Part shown: positions 1 through 8,983 of the stretch, in pieces
How positions within the stretch are numbered: position 1 is the first letter of the stretch
Layout: each line of letters begins with the position of its first letter
Assembly: GCF_004329815.1 (NCBI RefSeq)
Contig: NZ_SJPE01000007.1
Span: forward strand, 94,976 to 158,975
Source: Flavobacterium silvisoli
GTDB lineage: Bacteria > Bacteroidota > Bacteroidia > Flavobacteriales > Flavobacteriaceae
Reading direction: 5' to 3'
Length of the DNA: 64,000 nucleotides
Made by a program: the position numbers and the translations under genes
Notes under the pieces: model-generated
Databases searched by the model: none
What the model was told of the DNA's origin: nothing
Seen by the model: the letters and a program-made list of their open reading frames with translations, nothing else

Positions 1-442
1 CATCGAGGTAGAGCGTGGCCAAATGCTTGGCTTTGTCCTGCATACCCATGGATCCGAAAGCCCATTCCATATCATCTAACTGCTCAAAACGGGAAGCTTG
101 TGGGAGGAAATTACCGGAACACAGTTGGCGTGCCATAGTCGGGTTTTTGCCTTGCAGAAATTCAATTACAGAGTCTATGGTTTTGATATACTGCTGTTGC
201 AGGGCAAATATTCGCTGCAGGTTGTGTTCTTCTTTTATTACTGTAGGGTTATTCAAAGCAGCATGATTGAAGATGCTTTGCAGACCTCTTTTTGAAAAAA
301 TATTGAGTATCACTTCAATCCCTAAATCCATTTGGCGGCTGGAAATGCTTTTGGTGTTCAAAAATCCTTTCAAATAAGCCGTTGCAGGATAAGGCGTATT
401 GAGCTGGGTAAAAGGCGGCGTGATGAGCAGGAGGTCTTTCAA
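1..442 (-). CDS. B12-binding-type radical SAM protein, N-terminal part (runs off left edge)
   Basis: Only the first ~147 residues are in the window; the gene continues past base 1. The N-terminus (LLLITPPFTQLNTPYPA, then a region about reaching the end of a long helical segment) resembles Bacteroidota cobalamin-binding-domain radical SAM proteins as I recall them, but the B12 motif and the CxxxCxxC cluster lie outside the window. I place the start at a TTG (442-440): no ATG precedes the conserved LLLITPP motif, and a TAnnTTTG box (459-466) ends 16 bases upstream. The reaction cannot be named from this fragment. Confidence 0.6.
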   Translation of the reverse strand, partial: MKDLLLITPPFTQLNTPYPATAYLKGFLNTKSISSRQMDLGIEVILNIFSKRGLQSIFNHAALNNPTVIKEEHNLQRIFALQQQYIKTIDSVIEFLQGKNPTMARQLCSGNFLPQASRFEQLDDMEWAFGSMGMQDKAKHLATLYLD

Positions 443-458
443 CTGGAGTAACTTTTTA

Positions 459-466
459 CAAAAGTA
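459..466 (-). promoter_or_regulatory. Putative -7 promoter box TACTTTTG
   Basis: On the minus strand TACTTTTG matches the Bacteroidota -7 consensus TAnnTTTG. It lies 16 bases upstream of the TTG start of the left-edge gene. No TTG-type -33 element is seen at 17-20 bases. The rest of 443-614 holds only this box, the divergent box at 582-589 and A/T-rich sequence. Confidence 0.4.
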
Positions 467-581
467 AAAGAAAAACAGCAAACACTGCTATGGGTTTTGA
501 AAGCAATAACCAATCACTTTTTTTACAAAAAAAATCTTTCTTTTTTCAAAAAACTTAACACAATCAAAACAAGAACTTTCT

Positions 582-589
582 TATATTTG
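582..589 (+). promoter_or_regulatory. Putative -7 promoter box TATATTTG
   Basis: TATATTTG matches TAnnTTTG exactly and lies 25 bases before the ATG at 615. No clear -33 TTTG is visible upstream. Confidence 0.45.
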
Positions 590-614
590 TTTTTCTCTTG
601 AAATCTAAAGCTCA

Positions 615-3600
615 ATGAAGTCAATTATTTACGTATGCTGTTTGCTGTCAATACTGAATGTTTTTGGTCAAAACAAGCCACAAAAAACAACCGTTATTTT
701 TGATAGCAACAAAAAAATAGAAGACCGAAACGGTCATTTGATAACCGATTCTATTGAGCGAAAAGTTTTTTTTGAGCATCAGATGAGGCAATTGGAGTTA
801 CTTCAAAAAAACAGCTCTAAGTCTACTATGGCGCTCCCGGCAGTTCCTTTGTGCACCAACGGCAGCTTTGAAGAATTCGAAACTGTTTCCAGCGTAAACG
901 TTTTAAAGAATTATGAATACACCACTGGAGAACCTTTAAATCCGATGCAGTGTAAATCGGTTTCAGCAAATGCCAATCTGAGAATCAAACAATACAATCC
1001 CGCTGATTATGGATTAATGGCTTCCACTGTTCCTTCAAACTTTATTGATGAATACATAGGAAACATCAATGCTTTTGATCAGTATACGTTAAAAATCAAC
1101 TACAAAGATTCCTCTCCCACCATGGGATTGATTCAAGCCAAACGCTACAAAACAGATAATGAAACTATTTTCAAATTTAATTACAAAGCGGTTTTACAAA
1201 GTATACTTGAAAACGATCATGATAATGAACAACCCTATTTTAAGGCAAGAATTATCAATAATTCAGGTGTTGTAGTAAGTGAATTTTGTTTGATTGGCAA
1301 TCCCGCAGATTGTATTTTCACACAGGCTCCCACACTTGAAGGAGGAAGCATCATTCTGTATACCCCAAACTGGCAATCGGGAATATTGGATATTTCCAGC
1401 ATTCCGAACAATCAGGAATTTACCGTTGAATTTATGGCTGCGCGCTGCGGTTTAAATGGTCATTTTGGGTATGCCTACATAGACGACATTTGCTTATTGC
1501 ATTCCGATGAAAGTTTGCAAGGCAGCATTGAATTAGATCCTTTGTACAAAATTTGTCCAACCTTGCCGATATCCGTTTGCGGCAGTTTCAGCTTGCCTAA
1601 CTCCGGAGGCATCAATGCTAATATAACTACAATTGAATTAAAAGTTTACGATGAAAACAATGCGGTTGTTTATTCTACCCAAACACCGGCTTCACTTAAT
1701 TTAATAACCAAACGATTTTGCTTTGACTTAGTTGCAGCAAATTTGCCCAACATTACCACCGGAAGCTACAATGTAAGTGTTAAAATAAATTTCGGTATTG
1801 TACAAACCAATTGTTTGGGAACCAGTTTTGCTTCGGCAACAGATGACGATGCTAATCCGGGCTGGGATATTTGGTTTTTAAACTGCACCAGCTGTGACCT
1901 AACGCTTCAACCGACTAATATTACATTATGTGATACCAATCACGACGGAAAAGAATTCTTTAATCTTTCCAGTATAGAAAACACGATTACCACTCCGCAG
2001 CCGGGTCTTACTTTCAGTTATTATTCCAATTTAGCGAATGCTACTAACGACACTAATCCTATCACGACTGTCACTAATTTTGAAAGTCCGACAACTACGG
2101 TTTATGTCAGAGTAACACTGAGTCCGACTTGTTATAAAATCATTGCCATCAAATTAATTGTGCGTAATCCAACTGCTTCAATAAGCGGAATTTTGAATGT
2201 TTGCAGCGGCAGTACCGTTTTAACTGCCTCGCCCGGAGCCGGCTATCTGTGGACCAATAGCTTAGAAACCACACAAAGCATCACCGTTACATCAACCGGC
2301 ACCTACTCAGTAGCCGTAACCGACAGCAATGGCTGTGTGGCCAATGGAACCGTTACCATTTTAAACAACAATATTGCTCCGTTGCCCAGTATTGTACTTA
2401 CACAACCAACTTGTTTCAGCAGCACCGGTTCTATACAAGTTACCTCACCAGCATCTGAATTCAGCTATGACGGAGGTGTCACTTGGGGGACTAATCCTAT
2501 TATGAGTAATCTCCCTTACGGAAGCTATGCTGTTAAAATAAAAACGGCAATGGGCTGTATTTCATACAACTCGAATGTAAATATTATCCCCTATTTATCT
2601 TCATTTCCCAATTTTTCATCGGTCAGCCCAACAAGTTGCGGTGGCTTGGGAAGCATAACCATTACCTCCCCTTCTGACTTTTACAGTTTTGATGACGGCC
2701 TTACCTGGACGACCGACAATGTAGCCACGGGATTGCCATCGGGAACATATTTGATAAGAACAAAGGATTCTTTTGGTTGTATTTCAAATTTCAACAGCGT
2801 AATACTGAGCAGTGAATTTTTAGACCCTCCACTTTACATCAAAGACAATCCCTTTTGCGGTTCTCCCGGAAGTATTATTATTACCACACCGGCTGCCGAA
2901 TACAGTTTTGACGGAGGAAATACATGGCAAACTTCAAATACACTGGGTAATTTATCCAGCGGCAGCTACATCATTAAAATAAAAAACAGCCAAGATTGCA
3001 CCTCACCTAATGTTTATGTATACCTGAATAATTTAGAAAACAGCTATCCGTTGTATACTCTAGAAGATGCGGGATGCGGTACTTATGCTAAAATAACCAT
3101 TCAAACACCTGGAGATTTTTACAGTTTTGACGGCGGAACCACCTGGACAACCAATCCGGTGCTGACCAATATAAACGGACCCGCTTCTTTTTCAGTAATA
3201 GTCCGAAAAGGAGCAACGTGCAAATCGTATCCGACCAATGTATACGTTTATTCACAATTTTTGCCTATTCCAAGTGTCATGAATTATGCCACTACCTTAT
3301 GTGATGCACTGAATGATGGCTCAGAAAATGTAAACTTAACATTATACCACTCCTATCTTGTTGTCAACCCAACCGCATACTCCTATACTTACTTCAATAA
3401 TTTAACAGCAGCTGAAAACAACAATTCATCAGGATTGATTACCAACTTTACCAGTTGTAACCTAAGCAATACCAACAACAAAGTTTATGTTAGAATAACT
3501 TCGACCGACGGTTGTTCTGCTGTAGCCGAACTGAAATTCACCTTTATCGACTCGCCCCGAATTTATATGGACGATCGATATCCTTTGTGTGAAAATAAAT

Positions 3601-4241
3601 TTGCCATCATTGATGCCGGCGTTGGTTTTGACAGCTATCAGTGGTCATCAGGACAAACGGTACACGCTGTGGCAATTATTCACGACGGAAATTATTCGGT
3701 CACAGTTACTGAAAATCACCCTGCCGGTTTGGTTTGCAGTTCTAAAAAAGACATTCATGTGTTTCTGTCAAACCCGGCTACCATAACTAAAATAGAAGAG
3801 TTTGACTGGACCGAAGTAGACAACAGCATTATCATTACCGTTACCGGTTTAGGAATCTACGAATATTCTATTGATGGTGTTCACTACCAAACATCCAATA
3901 AATTTGACAATCTAAAACCCGGCATTTATAAAGTATATGTCAGAGATAAATATGGTTGCGGAACTACTGATGATGAAGCATTACTTTTGAATTATCCGAA
4001 GTTTTTCACTCCCAACAATGATGGTTTCAATGATTATTGGAGAATACGGTTTTCACAGTTTGAACCGGATATTGACATCAAAATATTTGATCGTTACGGC
4101 AAACTGCTGATTATTATGGGCAGTGATGATGCTTGGGACGGCACCTATAACGGCCATTTAATGCCATCAGACGATTACTGGTTTTATGTTACCCGCAGCG
4201 ACGGAAAAATTCACAAAGGACATTTTGCCATGAAACGATAG
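615..4241 (+). CDS. Secreted repeat protein with T9SS type B (gliding-motility-associated) sorting domain
   Basis: A 1208-residue exported protein with an N-terminal signal peptide (SIIYVCCLLSILNVFG, about residues 1-18). Residues 1128-1208 form a type B T9SS C-terminal sorting domain: FFTPNNDGFNDYW, IKIFDRYGKLL, WDGTYNG and a final basic KR. The middle holds about four modules of ~73 residues (about 596-885), each with C-G-GSI-I-TP, (S/Y)F/YDGG-TW-T and G(S/T)Y-I/VK. These resemble the repeats of SprB-like surface adhesins. The N-terminal third looks like a carbohydrate-binding or jelly-roll region, but I cannot assign it firmly. Expected location is the cell surface or medium after export by T9SS. 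It stands alone, with its own -7 box, and is convergent with the next gene at 14 bases. Role as adhesin or matrix protein is inference. Confidence 0.85.
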   Translation: MKSIIYVCCLLSILNVFGQNKPQKTTVIFDSNKKIEDRNGHLITDSIERKVFFEHQMRQLELLQKNSSKSTMALPAVPLCTNGSFEEFETVSSVNVLKNYEYTTGEPLNPMQCKSVSANANLRIKQYNPADYGLMASTVPSNFIDEYIGNINAFDQYTLKINYKDSSPTMGLIQAKRYKTDNETIFKFNYKAVLQSILENDHDNEQPYFKARIINNSGVVVSEFCLIGNPADCIFTQAPTLEGGSIILYTPNWQSGILDISSIPNNQEFTVEFMAARCGLNGHFGYAYIDDICLLHSDESLQGSIELDPLYKICPTLPISVCGSFSLPNSGGINANITTIELKVYDENNAVVYSTQTPASLNLITKRFCFDLVAANLPNITTGSYNVSVKINFGIVQTNCLGTSFASATDDDANPGWDIWFLNCTSCDLTLQPTNITLCDTNHDGKEFFNLSSIENTITTPQPGLTFSYYSNLANATNDTNPITTVTNFESPTTTVYVRVTLSPTCYKIIAIKLIVRNPTASISGILNVCSGSTVLTASPGAGYLWTNSLETTQSITVTSTGTYSVAVTDSNGCVANGTVTILNNNIAPLPSIVLTQPTCFSSTGSIQVTSPASEFSYDGGVTWGTNPIMSNLPYGSYAVKIKTAMGCISYNSNVNIIPYLSSFPNFSSVSPTSCGGLGSITITSPSDFYSFDDGLTWTTDNVATGLPSGTYLIRTKDSFGCISNFNSVILSSEFLDPPLYIKDNPFCGSPGSIIITTPAAEYSFDGGNTWQTSNTLGNLSSGSYIIKIKNSQDCTSPNVYVYLNNLENSYPLYTLEDAGCGTYAKITIQTPGDFYSFDGGTTWTTNPVLTNINGPASFSVIVRKGATCKSYPTNVYVYSQFLPIPSVMNYATTLCDALNDGSENVNLTLYHSYLVVNPTAYSYTYFNNLTAAENNNSSGLITNFTSCNLSNTNNKVYVRITSTDGCSAVAELKFTFIDSPRIYMDDRYPLCENKFAIIDAGVGFDSYQWSSGQTVHAVAIIHDGNYSVTVTENHPAGLVCSSKKDIHVFLSNPATITKIEEFDWTEVDNSIIITVTGLGIYEYSIDGVHYQTSNKFDNLKPGIYKVYVRDKYGCGTTDDEALLLNYPKFFTPNNDGFNDYWRIRFSQFEPDIDIKIFDRYGKLLIIMGSDDAWDGTYNGHLMPSDDYWFYVTRSDGKIHKGHFAMKR
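2401..3270 (+). repeat. Four ~73-codon tandem modules in the T9SS repeat protein
   Basis: Four successive modules share GSI-(I/V)-(T/S)(S/T)P, a (Y/F)DGG-TW or FDDG-TW core and a G(S/T)Y-(V/I)(K/R) strand followed by a cysteine. They are diverged at DNA level, which suggests old duplication under selection and not recent slippage. A fifth, partial copy (YSIDG-HY-TS) lies just before the sorting domain. Confidence 0.7.
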
Positions 4242-4255
4242 GTGTTTGAATCTGA

Positions 4256-4969
4256 CTATTGACCCTGTTTTTTTCTCTCGGCGATATATGCATTCAGCTT
4301 TTTGCCGTACAAGGATTGAGCGACTTTGGGAGACATTCTTTTTTGAATCGTATCCAAATATTTCAGGTTGATGTCATAAATCTCGGCTAAAGTCACATAG
4401 GGAGCCACTTCGTAATCGCCGTGATTTACTGCAAAATTGGTTGTATATAGGTATTTTCTTTTTTGAACTCCCTTTTGCTCTTCATCAATTTTCAGGACTT
4501 CATCTTCCTTTTTATTTTGAAAAGCTTTGAATTTTTTCTCGGCCAAATCAAGATTTTGATCTACATATCTTGAAACTACTTTCTTGTACTCATCATACAA
4601 CTCTTGGTTTTTAGAACCCGTGATTTTAGCATCTGCCGTGAAAAAATCAAGGGTTGTTTCGATATTCATCTTTCCTTTTTCGGCAAAAAACGGAATATTA
4701 TTGTCTAATGAATTAGTAACGCCTCTGTCTAAAAACAAATACAACATCTCGGGTGATTCCAAATCAAATTCGCTTGCAAAATGAGAATCACCGTTAATTG
4801 TAATGGTATCAATAGCGACCAAAACAGTATCTTTTACTCTTTGAATGTATAAAGTCCCTTTTTTCAGCCCTTTGATATTACCGGTTAAAACAAAATTTTT
4901 ATCCGATTTTTTTTCGGCACAAGAAATCATAAGAAGAAAAGAAAAACTGGCGATAAGCGATTTATACAT
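4256..4969 (-). CDS. DUF4369-type lipoprotein
   Basis: A 237-residue predicted lipoprotein: a short hydrophobic leader ends in a lipobox LLMISC with Cys17. Residues about 24-115 match the pattern of DUF4369, a beta-rich N-terminal domain common in Bacteroidota lipoproteins (FVLTGNIKGLKKGTLYIQRV, then DTI-I--D-F, then F-A-KG-M-I). The C-terminal half is helical and charged. No thioredoxin-like CxxC, often fused to DUF4369, is present, so this is a stand-alone version. Envelope location is expected; the function is unknown. It faces the preceding gene tail-to-tail. Confidence 0.75.
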   Translation of the reverse strand: MYKSLIASFSFLLMISCAEKKSDKNFVLTGNIKGLKKGTLYIQRVKDTVLVAIDTITINGDSHFASEFDLESPEMLYLFLDRGVTNSLDNNIPFFAEKGKMNIETTLDFFTADAKITGSKNQELYDEYKKVVSRYVDQNLDLAEKKFKAFQNKKEDEVLKIDEEQKGVQKRKYLYTTNFAVNHGDYEVAPYVTLAEIYDINLKYLDTIQKRMSPKVAQSLYGKKLNAYIAERKKQGQ

Positions 4970-5032
4970 ATTTGAAATTTTTAGTTGATTGGGCTCAGAT
5001 TAAAAAATCCTGAGCGGCAATATTACTAAAAA

Positions 5033-5065
5033 AAATCCTCAATCAGTTGGGCCGATTGAGGATTT
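5033..5065 (-). terminator. Rho-independent terminator after the M61 peptidase gene
   Basis: A 12-bp perfect stem (AAATCCTCAATC with GATTGAGGATTT) and a 9-base loop, followed on the minus strand by a run of T. It lies 20 bases past the peptidase stop. Confidence 0.8.
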
Positions 5066-5084
5066 AAATAGCTGGCTTTATAGA

Positions 5085-6944
5085 TTAGCCTTTTAACCAG
5101 GCAGTGTTCAGTTTTTCCTTAGAAGGGTCACTCATGTTGTACTCTTCCTCTTCCTGCATCGATAGTTTCACTTTACCGTTGATGATTTGTTCCTTGCCGT
5201 CTCTTTTTATTTTAACACTTATGGCATCATCGTTTTTCCAGTTTTGACTCTCCATAATCAAATCATAAATGTTATCCAGACCATACGGTTTGTTGTTGAA
5301 TGCCAGAATAACATCTCCTCCTTTTATTCCCAGAGTATTCATGAAATCATTCAATCCTGAACCCGGTATAACCACAATTTCTTTGGTATTCGGATTGATG
5401 GTGATGAAAGGCGTTGATGGGTCTTTCATAAACGGATTAACAGGAACCAAAACTTTGGTCTTGTTTACACCCACTTTAGCAAAATAAACATCATAGGGAA
5501 TTGGTGTTTTCCCCGCCACATAAGTTGTCAAGAACTCCCCAACTTCAGGATAGGTCAAAGCCGTAATTTTGTCAAAAAGCTCGTCATCGTTAAAAGGTTT
5601 ATTGGGTCCGTATTCTTTAGATAATTTTTTCATCAGGTCTAAAACACCTCTTTCTCCGTTGCTTTTTTCACGTATGATGATGTCAATACACATACCAATC
5701 AAAGCGCCTTTTTCGTATACGTTTAGGTATTGATCTTTGTAGGGTTTAACCAAAACATTGGCACTCATCTCTGTAAACGGCAAAGTATCATTCATCAACG
5801 CTGAATTTTTGATTTTACCCACCATTCTTTGGTAAAATTCATTGGCATCTATCAGTCCCTGATTGACCTGAAACAAATTGGCAAAATACTCCGTTACTCC
5901 TTCATACATCCATAAATGTTTAGACATTTTGGGATCGTTGTAATCAAAATACTGAATTTCTTTTGAATGAATGCTTAATGGTGTTACAGTATGAAAAAAT
6001 TCGTGCGACACCACGTCTTTTATCTGTTCTCCAAGTTCCTCTGTTTCCATCAGCTCCGGAAAGCACACTGTGGTAGAAGTATGATGTTCCAAAGCCCCAA
6101 ATCCTTTTGCATCGGATTTTTGCATATCGGATAAATATAACAAAACCGTGTATCTCTTGTTGGTGTTGATGGAACCCAGAAATGCTTTTTGGGCACGCAT
6201 TGTTTTTTCTAAATAAGGCAATAAAGATTTAGCCGTATGAACACCGTTGGGCGAATACACACTGAACAAAATCTCCATACCGTCTACAGTAAACGTTTCA
6301 TAATCCGGTTTAGAGTACATGATTGGGTTGTCAACCAAATCAAAATAACGGGAAACCACGAAATTATCAACCACATTACTTTTATTGGTATCAACCATAG
6401 AAGTAGCCCCGTAAAGTGATGCAGGGTGTTGAACTGTCAGGTTGTATTTAATTTCTTTTTTGCCGTCAAAATACCCCACAAAACAGTGATTGTTGAGCAT
6501 GAAATTTTTACCGGCTTCTATATTGCTTCCGGCCGGAGAGAAAATATCTTCTTTACCAAAACCGCTCCCTTTTTCAGAATCATAAGTGTCATTTACCCAA
6601 TACGTAACCTTTGACAAGGTTTTGGCATTTGAAATTTTCCACGAATTATCATCGGTTTTAGTAGTTGTCAACTCTTTTCCCACTTTATCAAAAGCTTTCA
6701 AATCATCAATTAGTTTCCCGTAATTATCGGCAGAGTAGGTTCCGGGCACCGTTTTAGGAATGTGAAATACAATATCATTAGTGCTGATTTTTGGCGGAGT
6801 TATAACTACCATCACCTTATCGTCTTTTACCTGATTTAAATCGATGGCCACTTTTACTTCTTCAGCCGGGGCGCTTTTTTGTGCCGTTGCTTTAAAGTTG
6901 AATACCGATAAAGCGATGAGAGCACTAAGGATTATTTTTTTCAT
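5085..6944 (-). CDS. M61 family metallopeptidase (glycyl aminopeptidase type) with PDZ domain
   Basis: A 619-residue exported zinc peptidase. Signal peptide at residues 1-21 (ALIALSVFNFKATAQ). The N-terminal M61 domain covers about 30-200. The catalytic core has HEFFH at 314-318 and the third-ligand region YEGVTEYFA at about 347-355. A C-terminal PDZ-like domain (about 515-600) includes GSGLNDFMNTLGIKGGDVIL. This matches the usual M61 order of beta domain, thermolysin-like catalytic domain and PDZ, at normal length. It probably acts in the periplasm as an aminopeptidase with preference for Gly or Ala, by family knowledge. A -7 box lies at 6973-6980 and a strong terminator follows the gene, so it is probably monocistronic. 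Confidence 0.9.
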   Translation of the reverse strand: MKKIILSALIALSVFNFKATAQKSAPAEEVKVAIDLNQVKDDKVMVVITPPKISTNDIVFHIPKTVPGTYSADNYGKLIDDLKAFDKVGKELTTTKTDDNSWKISNAKTLSKVTYWVNDTYDSEKGSGFGKEDIFSPAGSNIEAGKNFMLNNHCFVGYFDGKKEIKYNLTVQHPASLYGATSMVDTNKSNVVDNFVVSRYFDLVDNPIMYSKPDYETFTVDGMEILFSVYSPNGVHTAKSLLPYLEKTMRAQKAFLGSINTNKRYTVLLYLSDMQKSDAKGFGALEHHTSTTVCFPELMETEELGEQIKDVVSHEFFHTVTPLSIHSKEIQYFDYNDPKMSKHLWMYEGVTEYFANLFQVNQGLIDANEFYQRMVGKIKNSALMNDTLPFTEMSANVLVKPYKDQYLNVYEKGALIGMCIDIIIREKSNGERGVLDLMKKLSKEYGPNKPFNDDELFDKITALTYPEVGEFLTTYVAGKTPIPYDVYFAKVGVNKTKVLVPVNPFMKDPSTPFITINPNTKEIVVIPGSGLNDFMNTLGIKGGDVILAFNNKPYGLDNIYDLIMESQNWKNDDAISVKIKRDGKEQIINGKVKLSMQEEEEYNMSDPSKEKLNTAWLKG

Positions 6945-6972
6945 TTTTAAAAATTTATTTCAAATAGGTCAA

Positions 6973-6980
6973 CAAATGTA
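6973..6980 (-). promoter_or_regulatory. Putative -7 promoter box TACATTTG
   Basis: TACATTTG on the minus strand, 28 bases upstream of the M61 peptidase ATG. It matches TAnnTTTG; no -33 TTTG at the expected distance. Confidence 0.4.
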
Positions 6981-7042
6981 ACCAATAGTTACAACGGATT
7001 TTTAGATTTTGGAATTGATTAACTAAATAAACAAAAATTAAA

Positions 7043-7063
7043 AACTCTTGCAGAGCAAGAGTT
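7043..7063 (-). terminator. Rho-independent terminator after the DUF2805 gene
   Basis: Nine-bp perfect stem AACTCTTGC / GCAAGAGTT with a 3-base loop, followed on the minus strand by T-rich sequence, 5 bases past the stop. Confidence 0.7.
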
Positions 7064-7068
7064 GTGGG

Positions 7069-7344
7069 TTAATCGAACTTATTTTTGATATAGTATTTAC
7101 TGTCTAACTCATCGTCAAAATCATCAATGAATGGTTTTGGCTTTGGTTTGCTTCCGGTAGCTTTCTTTTTCCAAAGCTCAAAATTATCTTTGGATAATCG
7201 TTTACGCATCAATTCGGTTACTTCGCTTTCGGTAAGTCCGAATTCTTCCTTTATCACTTCAAAAGGTTTTCGTTCCTCTTGCGCCATACTTACAACTCGT
7301 TCTAATTGCTCATGGTCTAATGCTGCTAATTTACTTTTTTTCAT
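7069..7344 (-). CDS. DUF2805 / TIGR03643 family small protein
   Basis: A 91-residue protein. The first ~60 residues have the DUF2805 pattern: LERVVSMAQEERKPFEVI, FGLTESEVTELMRKRL, then FELWKK. This looks like a small helix-turn-helix-type fold, and the tail is acidic (DDFDDELDS). The family is conserved in many bacteria, often near photolyase genes, without a proven function. No photolyase is adjacent here. It has its own terminator. Confidence 0.8.
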   Translation of the reverse strand: MKKSKLAALDHEQLERVVSMAQEERKPFEVIKEEFGLTESEVTELMRKRLSKDNFELWKKKATGSKPKPKPFIDDFDDELDSKYYIKNKFD

Positions 7345-7447
7345 TGCTGTAAAAGCATTATTTAAATAGATTTCAACTGATTAATTGGTATTTCAATATT
7401 AATAAAAAAAATAATTAGTTTACAAGCCTCCTCTCCATTTTTTTATC

Positions 7448-8272
7448 TCAAGTGCCGGGTGAACGGTATTTTTGGAAAGGAATCCTCAACAAATTACCCA
7501 ATCTGCTGTTCTCTTCCGGTTTCATGTGCGTGTCGATTCCGTATACCAATTTATCTCTGTCCAGTGTTTTGAAAGTTCCGAAGAGTCGGTCCCAAACCGA
7601 GAATATATTGCCGTAATTACTGTCGGTATACGGTAATACATAATGATGATGCACCTTATGCATATCCGGCGAAACAATTAAATAGCTTAAGACCGTATCC
7701 AGTTTTTTAGGCAAAACAATGTTAGCATGATTAAACTGTGTGGCAATCACAGAGAGTGTCTGATACAAAAACACCATCCACATAGGGCTCCCCACAACTA
7801 AGACCCCAAGTGTAGTAAAGAGAAATCGCAACACACTTTCGCCCGGATGATGCCGGTTGGCTGTAGTGGTATCTATATAAGTATCGGTATGATGAATCAA
7901 ATGAAAACGCCACAGGAATCTGATTTTATGTTCGATTAAATGAACAAAGTAAGCGCCCACCAAATCCAACAGCAGCAAACCGATAACCATCGAGAGCCAC
8001 GGATTAAAAGCCGGGAGCCAATTCAATATTCCAAAATGATGTTTGGTAGTCCAGAGTGCAGTATTTAATAAAATCAAGGCCAAACAAAAATTTACCACCA
8101 TGGTGGTAATCGTAAAAAAGATGTTGACTCCGGCATGTTTCCACTTGTTATATTTGAATCGGATGAACGGTGAAGCAGACTCAATGAGCCAGAAAAAAGC
8201 AATACCACCAGCCAAAATCAGCGCCCGGTGAGCAGACGGAATGGATGAAAAGTAAGCTACAATCTCATTCAT
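7448..8272 (-). CDS. Sterol desaturase / fatty acid hydroxylase family membrane protein
   Basis: A 274-residue integral membrane di-iron oxygenase family member. It has several hydrophobic segments in the first 110 residues and the histidine clusters of the family: HLIEHK, HLIHHTDTYIDTTTANRHHP and HKVHHH, with a final NYGNIFSVWDRLFGTF block. Such enzymes hydroxylate or desaturate lipids in the cytoplasmic membrane; the substrate cannot be read from the sequence. Length and motif order are normal. A -7 box lies 18 bases upstream, between this gene and alkB, so it probably has its own promoter. Confidence 0.85.
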   Translation of the reverse strand: MNEIVAYFSSIPSAHRALILAGGIAFFWLIESASPFIRFKYNKWKHAGVNIFFTITTMVVNFCLALILLNTALWTTKHHFGILNWLPAFNPWLSMVIGLLLLDLVGAYFVHLIEHKIRFLWRFHLIHHTDTYIDTTTANRHHPGESVLRFLFTTLGVLVVGSPMWMVFLYQTLSVIATQFNHANIVLPKKLDTVLSYLIVSPDMHKVHHHYVLPYTDSNYGNIFSVWDRLFGTFKTLDRDKLVYGIDTHMKPEENSRLGNLLRIPFQKYRSPGT

Positions 8273-8289
8273 GGTTAGTTATTTTTTAT

Positions 8290-8297
8290 CAAATATA
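8290..8297 (-). promoter_or_regulatory. Putative -7 promoter box TATATTTG
   Basis: TATATTTG on the minus strand, 17 bases before the ATG of the membrane hydroxylase gene. Exact TAnnTTTG match; -33 not evident. Confidence 0.45.
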
Positions 8298-8307
8298 CTA
8301 AAACTAA

Positions 8308-8910
8308 CTATTTGATAATTCGGAATGTGAGATTAATTCGGGGTCCTATTTCCTTGGTTGTTTTAGGGATTTGATGTTTCCAAAAATGTTGTGTTGTCCC
8401 TTTCATGATAAGTAAACTGCCGTGTTCAAGGGTAATTTTCAGTTTCTGTTCTTTCAGGGTATTGTGTTGCAGATGAAAGGCTCGTTCGGCACCAAAACTT
8501 ACTGAAGCTATGATTGGATTTCTGCCGAGTTCTTTTTCATTATCAGCATGCCAACCGTTGCTATCCCTGCCATCGCGATACTGATTGAGTAAAACAGTGG
8601 TGAAATTGGCATGACATACTTCCTCTATTTCATTTTTTATGAACATCAACAGCGGATTCCACGCGTGGGGTTGCATGATGATATCGGAATAACCATAAGG
8701 CTTCCCTTCGTTACCAAAAAGAGCCGTCAGGCGGGGTTGCGGATGTGTTTTGCCAAAAACCGTTATGTAGTCCTGCTGCCAGGGGATTTCGGTTTTGAGT
8801 TTTTCAAATAATTCATGAGCACGTTCATTTTCAAAAAAACCGGCATAGTATTCAATCTCGGCATCGGGAAGCGAGAAAACTATTTTGTCTTTTGGAAAAA
8901 GTGAATTCAT
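8308..8910 (-). CDS. alkB: AlkB-type alpha-ketoglutarate-dependent dioxygenase
   Basis: A 200-residue Fe(II)/2-oxoglutarate dioxygenase of the AlkB family, which removes alkyl groups from damaged DNA or RNA bases. Visible ligands are H121-x-D123 in GWHADNE and H179 in KHQIPKT. The 2-oxoglutarate-binding RINLTFR (R191, R197) follows. PQPRLTALFG upstream and LLNQYRDGRDSNGWHAD are typical of the ALKBH2/3-like bacterial form. Cytoplasmic. A TATTTTTG box (8915-8922) abuts the start, so the transcript may be nearly leaderless. The symbol is family-level, because several AlkB paralogues may exist. Confidence 0.88.
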   Translation of the reverse strand: MNSLFPKDKIVFSLPDAEIEYYAGFFENERAHELFEKLKTEIPWQQDYITVFGKTHPQPRLTALFGNEGKPYGYSDIIMQPHAWNPLLMFIKNEIEEVCHANFTTVLLNQYRDGRDSNGWHADNEKELGRNPIIASVSFGAERAFHLQHNTLKEQKLKITLEHGSLLIMKGTTQHFWKHQIPKTTKEIGPRINLTFRIIK

Positions 8911-8983
8911 TAAACAAAAATAAAGAGAAAAAAAGGAATGTAATTACTCTTCTTCTCTTTAAATAAATGGGGCGACTGGTATC

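Noticed and set aside
443..520. Cobalamin riboswitch for the left-edge B12-type radical SAM gene
   Set aside because: The upstream region is too short and A/T-rich, and the -7 box lies only 16 bases before the start.
4993..5015. GCTCAG-N11-CTGAGC inverted repeat as a second terminator
   Set aside because: It lies between the M61 terminator and the DUF4369 start, with a short 6-bp stem and no T-run in a useful place; possibly a chance repeat.
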